Assembly: GCA_964575715.1 (NCBI GenBank)
Contig: CAZNSG010000078.1
Location: forward strand, 1 to 34,241
DNA from: PNAI01 sp964575715
GTDB taxonomy: Bacteria > Pseudomonadota > Alphaproteobacteria > Rhizobiales > Xanthobacteraceae
Direction of reading: 5' to 3'
Length of the DNA stretch: 34,241 nucleotides
The notes beneath the pieces are model-generated. The model saw nothing but the letters and a program-made list of their open reading frames with translations, made no database searches and was not told the origin of the DNA. Position 1 is the stretch's first letter. Every line of letters starts with the position of its first letter. Position numbers and translations under genes: made by a program. Shown in pieces: positions 24,601 to 32,595 of the stretch.

Positions 24601-25820
24601 GCCGCCACGGAAGGACGCGGCAATTTGGCCAGGTCAGACACGACCTCCTCGAAGCAGTCGAGCGCCAGATCGAGATCCTCGCGCGCAATGACCAGCGGCG
24701 GCGCCATGCGCACGACGGTGTGATGCGTTTCCTTTGACAGGACTCCCCTGGCCAGCAGCCGCTCGCACACCAAACGCGCGCTGGCAAACTTCGGGTCGAT
24801 CTCCGCGCCGACCCACAATCCCCGCCCGCGGATTTCTTTGAGTGCGGGACTGCGGATTGCGCGCAGCCGCGCAAGCATATGGGCGCCGAGGTCGCGGCTG
24901 CGCTCGACCAGCCGCTCATCGCGGATGACACGAAGTGCTTCGAGGCCGACCGTCGCGGCGAGCGGATTGCCACCGAAGGTCGAGCCATGCGAGCCGGGCG
25001 TGAACACATCCATGACCTCGCGCCGCGCCACGAAGGCGGAAACCGGCAGCACGCCGCCGCCCAGCGCCTTGCCCAGGATCAGGCCGTCCGGCTTGATGTT
25101 CTCGTGCTCAAATGCAAACCAGGCACCGGTACGGCCGAGGCCCGATTGCACTTCGTCGAGGATCAACAGCACGCGGCGCGCGTCGCAAATACGGCGCAGC
25201 CCGTTCAGGTAACCCACCGGCGGCACGATGATGCCGGCCTCACCCTGGATGGGCTCGACCAGGATCGCCGCGGTCTGCGGCGTGATCGCGCGCTCGACCG
25301 CGCCCAGATCGCCGAACGGCACCGAAACAAAGCCCGGCGCAAAGGGTCCAAAACCGTCGCGATATTCGGGCTCGGACGAGAAGCCGATGATGCTGGTCGT
25401 GCGCCCGTGGAAATTACCCTGGGCGACAATGATCTCGGCGCGGTCTTTAGGAATGCCTTTGACGCGATAGCCCCAACGGCGTGCGGCCTTGATCGCGGTC
25501 TCGACCGCTTCCGCCCCGGTGTTCATGGGAAGCGCCGCGTCGAGCCCGCTCACGCTGCACACTTCCCGGAGAAACAGCCCGAGCCGGTCGTTGTAATAGG
25601 CGCGCGAGGGTACGGCGAGACGCTTGGCTTGCTCAGTGAGCGCGGCAAGAATGCGCGGATGGCCATGACCATGGCTGGCCGCCGAATAGGCGCTCATCAT
25701 GTCGATGTAACGGCGGCCCTCGACATCCCAAAGATATGCGCCTTCGCCGCGAGCCAGAGTCACGGGAAGCGGTGAATAATTGCGAGCGCTGAATTTGTTC
25801 TCAAGCTCGATGGCGCTCAT
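24597..25820 (-). CDS. rocD: Ornithine--oxo-acid aminotransferase
   Basis: This 407-residue class III PLP aminotransferase moves the delta-amino group of ornithine to 2-oxoglutarate, giving glutamate-5-semialdehyde. Visible motifs: the ornithine-aminotransferase-like opening KFSARNYSPLPVTLARGEGA, the NTGAEAVETAIKAAR phosphate-binding block, LLILDEVQSGLGRTG with the PLP-binding Asp, and the Schiff-base lysine in LILGKALGGGVLPVSA. Start at ATG 25820 is chosen because GGGAG lies eight bases before it; a TTG at 25835 would put the start over that site. It is followed by the guanidino hydrolase with a 4-base overlap and preceded, 232 bases upstream on the same strand, by an Lrp-type regulator that probably controls it. 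Confidence 0.92.
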   Translation of the reverse strand: MSAIELENKFSARNYSPLPVTLARGEGAYLWDVEGRRYIDMMSAYSAASHGHGHPRILAALTEQAKRLAVPSRAYYNDRLGLFLREVCSVSGLDAALPMNTGAEAVETAIKAARRWGYRVKGIPKDRAEIIVAQGNFHGRTTSIIGFSSEPEYRDGFGPFAPGFVSVPFGDLGAVERAITPQTAAILVEPIQGEAGIIVPPVGYLNGLRRICDARRVLLILDEVQSGLGRTGAWFAFEHENIKPDGLILGKALGGGVLPVSAFVARREVMDVFTPGSHGSTFGGNPLAATVGLEALRVIRDERLVERSRDLGAHMLARLRAIRSPALKEIRGRGLWVGAEIDPKFASARLVCERLLARGVLSKETHHTVVRMAPPLVIAREDLDLALDCFEEVVSDLAKLPRPSVAA

Positions 25821-26052
25821 GGCATGCACTCCCAAAACAAAGTTGTGTTCGTTTGAGTTTAATATGGGTGTTGCTGCGAATTTGCTAATAGCGCCAAGAC
25901 CATGCAGCCGGTTTCGCGGCAGCGCGGGGCCATTACTTCCAATTCGGTTGTGAATGCGGTGCGCCGCGGCGGAAACCGCGGTCAGCCTTAAGCATGTAAA
26001 AATATTTTTGGGACTCCACTGCCACCGGAGGCCGCAATCAGCTTTTCGGCCT

Positions 26053-26550
26053 TCAGATCAGCCTGCGCGCGAGCAGCGACTCGGGGTAACCGCCAAAGGG
26101 ACGGACCGCGCGCAACGCGACGTGACTGACGATGCGCGCGATGCCAAGGTTTGAATCATCGATCAGGCCGGTGGTAAGCGCCTGGTAGCTCGCCAGATCG
26201 GCGCACACAAAGCGCGCGATATAGTCAACTGTTCCGCTCACTTCCCAGCATTCGACCACTTCGTCGATCGTGGCGAGTCGCTGCTCGAACTGACCCTGTT
26301 GCGCCTGTTTCTCCAGAATGATTTCTGCAAAAACATTGACCGGCCGCGAGAGCCGCCCGAGTTCCACCTCGGCCCGGTATCCGGTGATGATCCCGGCAGC
26401 TTCGAGGCGGCGCATGCGCTCCAGGCACGCGCGCGAAGAAAGTTTGACCGTCTTCGCCAGTTTTTCGACCGTTGAGCGGCCGTCGCGCTGCAGCGCAGCC
26501 AATATCATGATATCAATGAGGTCCAATGCGGGCGGACGTTTCGCATTCAT
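26053..26550 (-). CDS. Lrp/AsnC family transcriptional regulator
   Basis: This 165-residue protein has an N-terminal winged helix-turn-helix (LDLIDIMILAALQRDGRST, then VEKLAKTVKLSSRACLERMR) and a C-terminal RAM ligand-binding domain (VNVFAEIILEK ... VVECWEVSGTVDYIARFVC), which in this family binds amino acids and forms octamers or hexadecamers. The ATG at 26550 is preferred over a TTG at 26565; GGAG lies about nine bases upstream. Placed just before the ornithine aminotransferase and guanidino hydrolase genes in the same direction, it is likely the arginine/ornithine-responsive regulator of this pair. In rhizobia similar local Lrp proteins act as activators of amino-acid catabolism; here that is inference. 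Confidence 0.9.
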   Translation of the reverse strand: MNAKRPPALDLIDIMILAALQRDGRSTVEKLAKTVKLSSRACLERMRRLEAAGIITGYRAEVELGRLSRPVNVFAEIILEKQAQQGQFEQRLATIDEVVECWEVSGTVDYIARFVCADLASYQALTTGLIDDSNLGIARIVSHVALRAVRPFGGYPESLLARRLI

Positions 26551-26594
26551 TTGCCGCGTCTCCAATGCCTGATGCGAACGCCAGTTTTATATTT

Positions 26595-26643
26595 GAGCAT
26601 GATCTTTTCCGAAAACCGGTTCCCACTTTTCGGGATCATGCTC
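26595..26643. repeat. Palindromic intergenic repeat with AAACCGGT core
   Basis: GAGCATGATC (26595-26604) is a perfect inverted match to GATCATGCTC (26634-26643), with a nested CCGAAAA/TTTTCGG stem. The core AAAACCGGTTCCCACTTTTC resembles that of the element at 3900-3943. It lies 4 bases beyond the stop codon of the minus-strand SDR gene, mirroring the position of the other copy behind the amidohydrolase gene. Confidence 0.85.
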
Positions 26644-26647
26644 TACC

Positions 26648-27442
26648 TTACCCGAGCGCTTCGTCCTTAACCGGCACCGTGTAATTAAGACTAAGCCTGC
26701 CGCCATCGGCGTAGATGGTTTGCCCAGTGATATAGCTTGCCTCGCTTGATGCCAGGAACAGGGCGATCGCGGCAACCTCGTCAGGCTCGCCAATGCGGCC
26801 CAGCGGTGTGCGCGAGAGCAGCCGCCGCTTTGCCTCCTTGTCGGTGGCAATGGTCTTGAGAATGTCGGTCATGATCGAGCCGGGTCCGATGGCATTAACC
26901 CGGATGCCATAGGGTGCAAGCGAAAGCGCCATCACCTTGGTCAGCTGATCGATGCCGCCTTTCGAGACGCAATAGGGCACCTGATTGGGAATCGCGACCA
27001 CGGCGTTGATCGAACTCATGTTGATGATGGCGCCCGGCGGTTTTCCGCCCTTGACCTGAGCCACCATCCTCCTTGCCGCGGCCTGGCCGGTCAAAAACGC
27101 GCCCTTGAGGTTGACGCGCAGCACGCGGTCGAAATCCGCCTCCGCGAGATCGAGGAAATCCGCGGGATGAATGATGCCAGCATTGTTGACCAGGATGTCG
27201 ATACCGCCGAAGGCCGTTTCGGTTTCGGCGACAAGACGCTCAACGTCGCCGCGGTTGCCGACATCGGCCACCATGAACCGGCATCTCGCCTTGCCGAGCG
27301 TATTCGCTGCCGCCTCCACCGCCGCTTTGTCGATATCGGCGATGGCGACCTTGGCGCCTTCAGCGACAAAACGCCGCGCGATGGCAAGACCGATGCCGCG
27401 GGCCCCGCCGGTCACCAATGCAACCTTGTTCTGGAGTTTCAT
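26648..27442 (-). CDS. SDR family NAD(P)-dependent oxidoreductase
   Basis: This 264-residue classical short-chain dehydrogenase has the cofactor motif TGGARGIG near residue 11, the acidic AIADID after the second strand that favours NAD over NADP, the NNAG motif (about residue 88), the catalytic Ser in INMSSINAV and the YCVSK pair (Tyr/Lys) about 13 residues later. PGSIMTDI and the C-terminal ITGQTIYADGGRLSLNY stretch complete the fold. It should oxidise a hydroxyl or reduce a ketone on a small substrate. It is alone on the minus strand and ends in a palindromic repeat that may stabilise or end its transcript. No strong ribosome site is seen. Substrate unknown. Confidence 0.92.
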   Translation of the reverse strand: MKLQNKVALVTGGARGIGLAIARRFVAEGAKVAIADIDKAAVEAAANTLGKARCRFMVADVGNRGDVERLVAETETAFGGIDILVNNAGIIHPADFLDLAEADFDRVLRVNLKGAFLTGQAAARRMVAQVKGGKPPGAIINMSSINAVVAIPNQVPYCVSKGGIDQLTKVMALSLAPYGIRVNAIGPGSIMTDILKTIATDKEAKRRLLSRTPLGRIGEPDEVAAIALFLASSEASYITGQTIYADGGRLSLNYTVPVKDEALG

Positions 27443-27715
27443 GCCGCGCCGCAGAGAAACGGTTTGAATTGGATACCGGCCGGATTCGGATTTGGCCTCG
27501 AATCTTTGAATTTTAGCATAAGCAAGATCAAAGCGACGGCAAATTTTGTGCTCGAAGGCTTAAACGGCCATGCGACGAATGAGACCGGCGACAGATCGGT
27601 CCAGAAGAAGCGATGGCAGAGGAAACGGATGCGCAATCTTTTCCGTCGTCGTTACCATTGCTAGCATAGCCAACAAACAGCGGCGGGATGGTTATCCCAG
27701 CAAGCAACGGTACCA

Positions 27716-28018
27716 ATGGGAATGCGGATATCCAAACTGCTCAATCTCGGCCCGGTATCAGAGAAGCAATTGGCGAAAGTCGGAATCGCCGATGCCGAAG
27801 CGCTACGCGCTACCGGCGCACTGGAAGCGTATGCTCGGCTGAAATGGCGTTACCCACGCGCGATCAATGTCGTCGCCCTCTACGCGCTCGAAGGCGCACT
27901 TACGAATACGCACTGGAATGGCTTACCAGCCGCCCGCAAGGACGAACTGCGCCGGTTTGCGAATCAGCTCGCGGACAGGCTCAAGACCAAGAAACGGCGT
28001 CCGAAACAGGCCGGATGA
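27716..28018 (+). CDS. TfoX/Sxy C-terminal-domain protein
   Basis: This 100-residue protein matches the free-standing C-terminal domain of TfoX/Sxy: ISKLLNLGPVSEKQLAKVGI followed by ADAEALRATGALEAYARLKW, a helix-hairpin-helix-like unit, then LYALEGALTNTHWNGLP. In gammaproteobacteria TfoX turns on competence genes, but in other bacteria this isolated domain has no assigned role. A second ATG at 27722 could also be used; no clear ribosome site is present. The preceding 273 bases (27443-27715) hold no other supported gene. It is followed within about 50 bases by the truncated transposase, so its 3' flank has been rearranged. Confidence 0.8.
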   Translation: MGMRISKLLNLGPVSEKQLAKVGIADAEALRATGALEAYARLKWRYPRAINVVALYALEGALTNTHWNGLPAARKDELRRFANQLADRLKTKKRRPKQAG

Positions 28019-28069
28019 CAATTCACGTAACGCGGTGCGAATGCAGGCTGGCGGAGGGAGGCGCGCTCA

Positions 28070-28807
28070 CTTGGCGGCCGACCGCAGATTGGGACTGACC
28101 TCCGCGCACTGATCCGGCAGATGAGCATCGAGAACCCACTTTGGGGCGTGCCGCGCATCCATGGCGAACTGCTCAAGCTCGGCTTTGAATTCGCTCAGTC
28201 AAGCGTCGCCAAGTACATGGTCAAACGACGTGGCCCACCAAGCCAAGGATGGCGAACTTTCCTGTGTAACCACGCACCGGACATTGCCGCCATGGACCTG
28301 TTCGTTGTTCCGACCATTGGATTTAACCTGCATTATGTCTTCGTCATTATTCGGCTGGACCGCAGAGACCTCGTTTGGATCAATGTCACAACTAATCCGA
28401 CGGCGGAATGGATTGCGCGCCCGATAACAGAAGCATTCCCGTGGAGTGAGGTTCCACGTTATCTCATTCGGGATCGAGATCGCGTTTATGGTACCGTCGT
28501 CACACGCCGATTACGCGCCATGGGCATCCGGGACAAACCCATCGCCCCAGGTTCACCTTGGCAGAATGGCTTTGCCGAACGTTTGATCGGATCGATCCGG
28601 CGCGAGTGCGTCGACCATATGATCGTCTTGGGCGAAGCGCACCTGCGCCGGATTCTATCCAGGTATGCCGCTTATTATTATAATGAGTTGAGGACTCATT
28701 GGTCTCTCAACAAGGATGCGCCGATGCATCGAGCCATCCAGCACGCGGGCGGCATCATATCGACGCCCGTCCTGGGCGGACTGCATCACCAATACGTCCG
28801 GGTTTAG
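28070..28807 (+). pseudogene. IS481-type transposase remnant, N-terminus missing
   Basis: Similarity to an IS481/IS3-like integrase-core transposase begins near 28070 (GGRPQIGTDLRALIRQM, before any start codon) and runs to the TAG at 28805. The catalytic triad of the DDE domain is still present (Asp in AAMDLFVVP, Asp in YLIRDRDRVYG, Glu in GFAERLIG), followed by the family's C-terminal wording YNELRTHWSLNKDAP and GGLHHQYVRV. The N-terminal DNA-binding helix-turn-helix region is absent: upstream in frame the codons become random and a stop occurs at 28028. The first ATG, at 28121, would give 228 residues. The element therefore looks inactive. It sits at the left edge of the rearranged catabolic block. 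Confidence 0.85.
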
Positions 28808-29039
28808 GTTTTTGGTACACACACGGCTTATCGTTGCCGATCGCGGGCGCCATCAAGGAGCTGGTTAAGGAAGGCCGGCGCATCAAGAATAGCAATCCGC
28901 CGGACTGGACCGGTCGCAAGGCGAGCGGGGCCTAGCGATCTTTTGCGCAAGCTCGAACCAAGTCTTTGCGGTCAAAACTATTCTCGTAAGCCGCAGTAAG
29001 TTAGGGTAAGGATAGGTGCGCTATTAGTAGGAAGCCTAA
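28808..29039. other. Junction region between transposase remnant and catabolic block
   Basis: This stretch has no supported gene. In one plus frame, the part ending at the TAG at 28933-28935 reads GAIKELVKEGRRIKNSNPPD followed by WTGRKASGA, which looks like genuine coding residue from an unidentified gene, but it has no start of its own. The rest (28936-29039) is AT-richer with several stops in all plus frames. The left breakpoint of the block lies here. Confidence 0.5.
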
Positions 29040-29195
29040 TATGCTCGCGGCGACGCGGAAGCGAAGAAAATCGCCAACGGCGATCCGATGCATCGTGATG
29101 GCGTGCGCACATACAAAATCATTCCATGGCTGATGAACGAAGGCAGCTTCACGCTATCGATAAACCTTGCCGCCCAGAAAGTTAGTTTCACATGA
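29040..29195 (+). pseudogene. YciI-family gene fragment (C-terminal third only)
   Basis: Directly after an in-frame TAA at 29037 the frame reads DAEAKKIANGDPMHRDGVRT, then YKIIPWLMNEGSFTLSINLA up to a TGA at 29193. The DPMHxxGVRTYxIxPWLMNEG pattern is that of the end of YCII-domain proteins, but the N-terminal strand and active-site region are missing and there is no start codon ahead. The TGA overlaps the ATG of the next gene (ATGA at 29192-29195), showing that the intact gene was once translationally coupled to the Ldh-family dehydrogenase. I conclude that the 5' part was lost when the block was joined to the sequence on its left. Confidence 0.75.
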
Positions 29196-30280
29196 TCGCG
29201 GACGAAGCTCAGTCGATTTCTGCCAAACAACTTAGCGACTTTGTCGCGCGGTTATTTTGCGCGGTCGGCCTTCCCGGCGCTGCAGCCGCCACCGTGGCTG
29301 AGGGGCTGGTCAATGCCGATCTCGAAGGCCTAAGTTCGCACGGCGTGATGCTGGTCGATATGTATATAGAACGGCTGCAAAAAGGCTCTGTGTCCCGCAA
29401 CGAAAGCGCTTCGGTCGTGTCGGAGCGCCAGGGCGCGGTCGTTCTCGACGCTGGTCACGCGCTTGGCCATCTGACTGGAATACAGGCCATGTCGATTGCG
29501 ATCGACAAGGCACGGCAGTTCGCAGCCGGTATCGTGTCGGTTCGCCATGGCTTTCATTTCGGCGCGGCCGGAAAATATGCCCTGCAGGCTGCGGAGGCCG
29601 GCTGTATCGGCATTGCGATGTGTAACACCCGCCCGTTGATGCCGGCGCCCGGCGGCGCGGAGCGCGTCGTCGGCAACAATCCGATTGCAATTGCGTTACC
29701 AACCGCGGGCGAAATTCCGATCGTGCTCGACATGGCCACGAGCGAAGCCGCGATGGGCAAGATTCGCATGGCGGAAAAGGCAAAGGAATCGATTCCCCCG
29801 ACATGGGCGGTGACGGCACAAGGCACGCCGACAATAAATCCGACGGAGGCTATTACCGGTATGCTGCTACCTTCCGGCGGTGCCAAAGGCTTCGGTCTCT
29901 CATTCCTGTTCGATCTGATGTGCGGATTACTGTCACAGGGAGCGACGGGATCGCAGGTACGTCCGCTCTACGGCGATCTCAGCGCACCCTACGACTGCTC
30001 TCATCTCTTCATTGCAATCGACGTGGCGCATTTTTGCGACGTTGGCTGGTTTCGTGGGCAAACTACCGCAGCAGCGGAGCGCATTCGATCAGGACAGCGG
30101 GCACCCGGCGTAACCCACCTCTTCACGCCCGGCGAACCGGAATGGCGCCGTCGCGAGCGGTCCGGCGGCCAGGTTCAACTTGAGCCATCCGTAGTAGCCA
30201 TGCTAACGCGCTTCGCAAACGAGCTCGGTGTAACCACAATCCCGTTTCATAGACCGACCAAGGAAATGCGCCATGCCTAA
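29192..30280 (+). CDS. Ldh family oxidoreductase (malate/L-lactate/sulfolactate dehydrogenase type)
   Basis: This 362-residue NAD(P)-dependent dehydrogenase belongs to the LDH2/MDH2 family, which is unrelated to classical Rossmann dehydrogenases and acts on 2-hydroxyacids, ureidoglycolate or imino acids. Family marks: ADLEGLSSHGVMLVDMYIER with the conserved SHG, ALGHLTGIQAM, HGFHFGAAGKYALQAAEAG in the substrate region, NPIAIALPT and DMATSEAAMGKI in the cofactor region, and GAKGFGLSFLFDLM. The ATG overlaps the stop of a YciI fragment and the stop overlaps the next gene by eight bases, so it is part of a tight operon. Codon use is less GC-biased than in the left part of the window, suggesting acquisition by transfer. 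Confidence 0.9.
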   Translation: MIADEAQSISAKQLSDFVARLFCAVGLPGAAAATVAEGLVNADLEGLSSHGVMLVDMYIERLQKGSVSRNESASVVSERQGAVVLDAGHALGHLTGIQAMSIAIDKARQFAAGIVSVRHGFHFGAAGKYALQAAEAGCIGIAMCNTRPLMPAPGGAERVVGNNPIAIALPTAGEIPIVLDMATSEAAMGKIRMAEKAKESIPPTWAVTAQGTPTINPTEAITGMLLPSGGAKGFGLSFLFDLMCGLLSQGATGSQVRPLYGDLSAPYDCSHLFIAIDVAHFCDVGWFRGQTTAAAERIRSGQRAPGVTHLFTPGEPEWRRRERSGGQVQLEPSVVAMLTRFANELGVTTIPFHRPTKEMRHA

Positions 30281-30674
30281 AGTTGAGATATCGAGTCCAA
30301 AACTCCGCAAGCCTAATGGCGTTTTCTCCCATGCGACCGCAATCGAAGCGACTGGCCGCTTTGTGTTCGTATCCGGGATGACCGCGCGCCGGCCAGACGG
30401 CAGCATTGCCGGAATCGGAGACATCACGGAACAAACCCGGCAGGTCTGCGAAAACCTAAAAGCAGCCGTTGAAGCCGCGGGCGGTACGCTCGATGACGTC
30501 TGCCGCGTCGACGTACACGTTCGAAACATGGAACACTTCGAAGCGATCCACAAGGTGCGGGCGCAGTATTTCAAACCGCCCTTGCCGGCATCGACGATGG
30601 TGGAAATCAACAAGATGACATCTCCCGATTATTTGATCGAGATCAGCGCCATCGCGGTCATTCCGACGAAATAG
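30273..30674 (+). CDS. RidA family protein, 2-aminomuconate-deaminase-like
   Basis: This 133-residue protein has the RidA/YjgF/UK114 chorismate-mutase-like fold: trimeric enamine/imine hydrolases. Core motifs are RFVFVSGMTARRPDGSIAG, TRQVCENLKAAVEAAGGTLD with DVCRVDVHVRNM, and YLIEISAIAVIP. The VSGxxARRPDxSIAG wording resembles, from memory, 2-aminomuconate deaminases (AmnD/NbaF) more than housekeeping RidA, and the canonical RidA arginine region (NPxSRST/CxxR) is not present in its usual form. An AAGGAAA ribosome site precedes the ATG, which overlaps the dehydrogenase gene by eight bases. Together with the ACMSD-like amidohydrolase and cupins downstream, a role in breakdown of an amino-aromatic compound is plausible. 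Confidence 0.85.
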   Translation: MPKVEISSPKLRKPNGVFSHATAIEATGRFVFVSGMTARRPDGSIAGIGDITEQTRQVCENLKAAVEAAGGTLDDVCRVDVHVRNMEHFEAIHKVRAQYFKPPLPASTMVEINKMTSPDYLIEISAIAVIPTK

Positions 30675-30684
30675 GACCGTAATA

Positions 30685-31050
30685 ATGGACGACAAGTTAG
30701 GACTAAAAGCGGCGGCTGATCGCGGAATTGCGCTGGGCAATGTCGGCGACAAAATCCTGTTTGAGAATGAGCATGTCCGCATGTGGGAAGTTCGACTCGA
30801 ACCAGGCCAGACCATCGACTTCCACATTCATTACCATCCTTATCTCATCGTTTCTCTGGGTGGCGGCGAGAACGAAATCGAGACAATCTTCGGAAAAATA
30901 ATTTCAACGAATGAGCCGGCCGGCTCTTTCGTCTTTATTGATGAAATGCGGGCAGTTCATCGGCTGACAAACAAGTCGAAAGTCACATATCTCTCACGAT
31001 TGATAGAGATGAAATCCATAACGTGGAGCACCGAAGGCTTTGCGCAATAA
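30685..31050 (+). CDS. Cupin-domain protein
   Basis: This 121-residue single-domain cupin has its first motif around FENEHVRMWEVRLEPGQTID then FHIHYHPYLIVSLGGGE, with three histidines spaced as possible metal ligands, and a second around FIDEMRAVHRLTNKS with one more histidine. Cupins of this size can be small dioxygenases, isomerases or regulatory binding proteins. An AGGA ribosome site lies before the ATG, 10 bases after the RidA-like stop, so it is in the same operon. No subfamily is recognised; a dioxygenase role is possible but not shown. Confidence 0.78.
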   Translation: MDDKLGLKAAADRGIALGNVGDKILFENEHVRMWEVRLEPGQTIDFHIHYHPYLIVSLGGGENEIETIFGKIISTNEPAGSFVFIDEMRAVHRLTNKSKVTYLSRLIEMKSITWSTEGFAQ

Positions 31051-31101
31051 ATCTGGTGCGCTTATGCAAGTTCCTTGTCAGTCTACATTGAGCAAGTTCA
31101 C

Positions 31102-32088
31102 ATGAGCGCTCCTCGCGCATTGGGTGGCTGGGACATTCACACCCACATCGTTCCACCGGCCGTGATTGTTGCGGGTGAGAAGGGCCTTTACGGTATGCGA
31201 ACTGATCCGAACACGCTGCATATCTGCGCGCACGGTGTTCCGCTTCATCCGCTTTCGAAGACCGGTGCGCTGGTGGAACGGATCAAAGACGACGGTCTCG
31301 ACGGGGCGGTCGTGTCCGTGCCGCCGCCGCTGTTCCGGCCAGATCTCGGCAAAACGGACCGCAACAACTACACTCAACTCGTCAATGACAGCCTGCTGTT
31401 GGTGTGCAGCTCTAATAAGCCAGTGCTGCGCCCTTTTGCTTATCTTCCTATTGAAGACCCTGAGCTAGCGGCGGATGTTGCGTCGCGCCTCAATCACGAC
31501 TGGGCAGGAGCAGTCGCGGGGACGGAGCTTGGCGCGCTGTCTTATGCGTCCGAGCGCTACGATGCGCTTTGGCAAGCACTGAGCGATGCAAAGCTGCCGC
31601 TGTTCATCCACCCAGGTTCATCGTCCGACAAACGTCTTGACCCCTTCTATTTGAGCAATTTGCTCGGCAACCCCAACGAGACGACGCTTGCTGCGGCAAA
31701 TCTAATATTTGCGGGTGTCATGAATCGCTTTTCCAGATTGAAGGTGATCCTCGCTCACGGTGGAGGTTGCGTAGCCGCATTATGCGGGCGCTGGCAGCAA
31801 GGCGCCGTCACCAACCGGCCGGGAATTCCAAGACTGTCCCTGCCGCCGAAAGATGCTGTGAGAAAGTTCTATGTCGACAGCTTGGTGCATTCCCCCGCAT
31901 ATCTCGCCGCAATTATCGACATTGTCGGAGAAGATCAGATCCTTCTCGGCAGCGATTGGCCATTTCCAATGGGCGCTTCGTCGGCGGAGCACGATCTGGC
32001 CCAACTCGATATCGCGCTGAAAACGAAGATTCGAAAGACAAACGCCGAATATGTCTTTGGCTCCAGGCTATTTGCACACGCGGCATAA
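31102..32088 (+). CDS. ACMSD-like amidohydrolase (metal-dependent decarboxylase/hydrolase)
   Basis: This 328-residue TIM-barrel amidohydrolase 2 protein has the zinc ligands in GWDIHTHIVPP (HxH), FIHPGSSSDK, ILAHGGG and the final Asp of LLGSDWPFPMG, all intact. This pattern fits aminocarboxymuconate-semialdehyde decarboxylase-like enzymes. The frame opens with a TTG at 31075, but the ATG at 31102 is preferred. A 13-codon open frame (31064-31105, MQVPCQSTLSKFT) ends in a TGA overlapping this ATG, which may be chance or a coupling leader. The gene follows the cupin in the same direction after 51 bases. It differs strongly from the amidohydrolase at 3952-4923, so the two are not recent duplicates. 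Confidence 0.88.
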   Translation: MSAPRALGGWDIHTHIVPPAVIVAGEKGLYGMRTDPNTLHICAHGVPLHPLSKTGALVERIKDDGLDGAVVSVPPPLFRPDLGKTDRNNYTQLVNDSLLLVCSSNKPVLRPFAYLPIEDPELAADVASRLNHDWAGAVAGTELGALSYASERYDALWQALSDAKLPLFIHPGSSSDKRLDPFYLSNLLGNPNETTLAAANLIFAGVMNRFSRLKVILAHGGGCVAALCGRWQQGAVTNRPGIPRLSLPPKDAVRKFYVDSLVHSPAYLAAIIDIVGEDQILLGSDWPFPMGASSAEHDLAQLDIALKTKIRKTNAEYVFGSRLFAHAA

Positions 32089-32169
32089 AGGAACCGACGA
32101 CCGCACAAAAAACCGCGCAAATCGCTTCCATTCAAACGTCCCGATTTACGAACGCAATGTGAGGACACG

Positions 32170-32571
32170 ATGATAAAACTACCCGAAGGTGCTCCGAGTC
32201 TCGAAGAGATCTTGATTCAATCCGAGAACATCGCGTGGCGCGCAAAATCGCTCAAGGGAATTCATGAGAAAATGTTATGGCGTAATGAAGAAACTGGCGC
32301 GTCGATTGCTCTGATCAAATTCGACAAGGGCGCGGGAATTCCCCAGCCGCATCTTCATGCCGCAAATCAGTTCATGTTCTGTCTGAAGGGCAAATACGAA
32401 TATACATCGACCGGCGTTGTACTCACCGCGGGCTGCTTCTACTGCAATCCGAAAGGTAATGTACATGGTCCGGCGATCGCTCACGAAGAGACAATCGTGA
32501 TGGAAATGTATGACGGCCCGCACTACCCGCAAAAGCCATCTTGGTACACGGACGAACGGGACGCCCATTAA
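32170..32571 (+). CDS. Cupin-domain protein (ChrR/dioxygenase-like)
   Basis: This 133-residue single-domain cupin has metal-binding residues in IPQPHLHAANQFMFCLKGKY (HxH and a following acid/polar residue) and NVHGPAIAHEE. The overall look is that of the ChrR-cupin or 2,4'-dihydroxyacetophenone-dioxygenase-like group, small iron- or zinc-binding domains. A GAGGA ribosome site lies just before the ATG. It follows the amidohydrolase after about 80 bases and is followed after 24 bases by a cut-off solute-binding-protein gene. It likely belongs to the same catabolic operon; catalytic activity is not proven by sequence. Confidence 0.8.
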   Translation: MIKLPEGAPSLEEILIQSENIAWRAKSLKGIHEKMLWRNEETGASIALIKFDKGAGIPQPHLHAANQFMFCLKGKYEYTSTGVVLTAGCFYCNPKGNVHGPAIAHEETIVMEMYDGPHYPQKPSWYTDERDAH

Positions 32572-32595
32572 GCTCAATTGACGAAAGGTTGCACA

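Noticed and set aside
31064..31105. 13-codon frame overlapping the start of the second amidohydrolase gene
   Set aside because: The ATGA overlap is neat, but there is no ribosome site and such short frames occur often by chance; noted only under the amidohydrolase gene.
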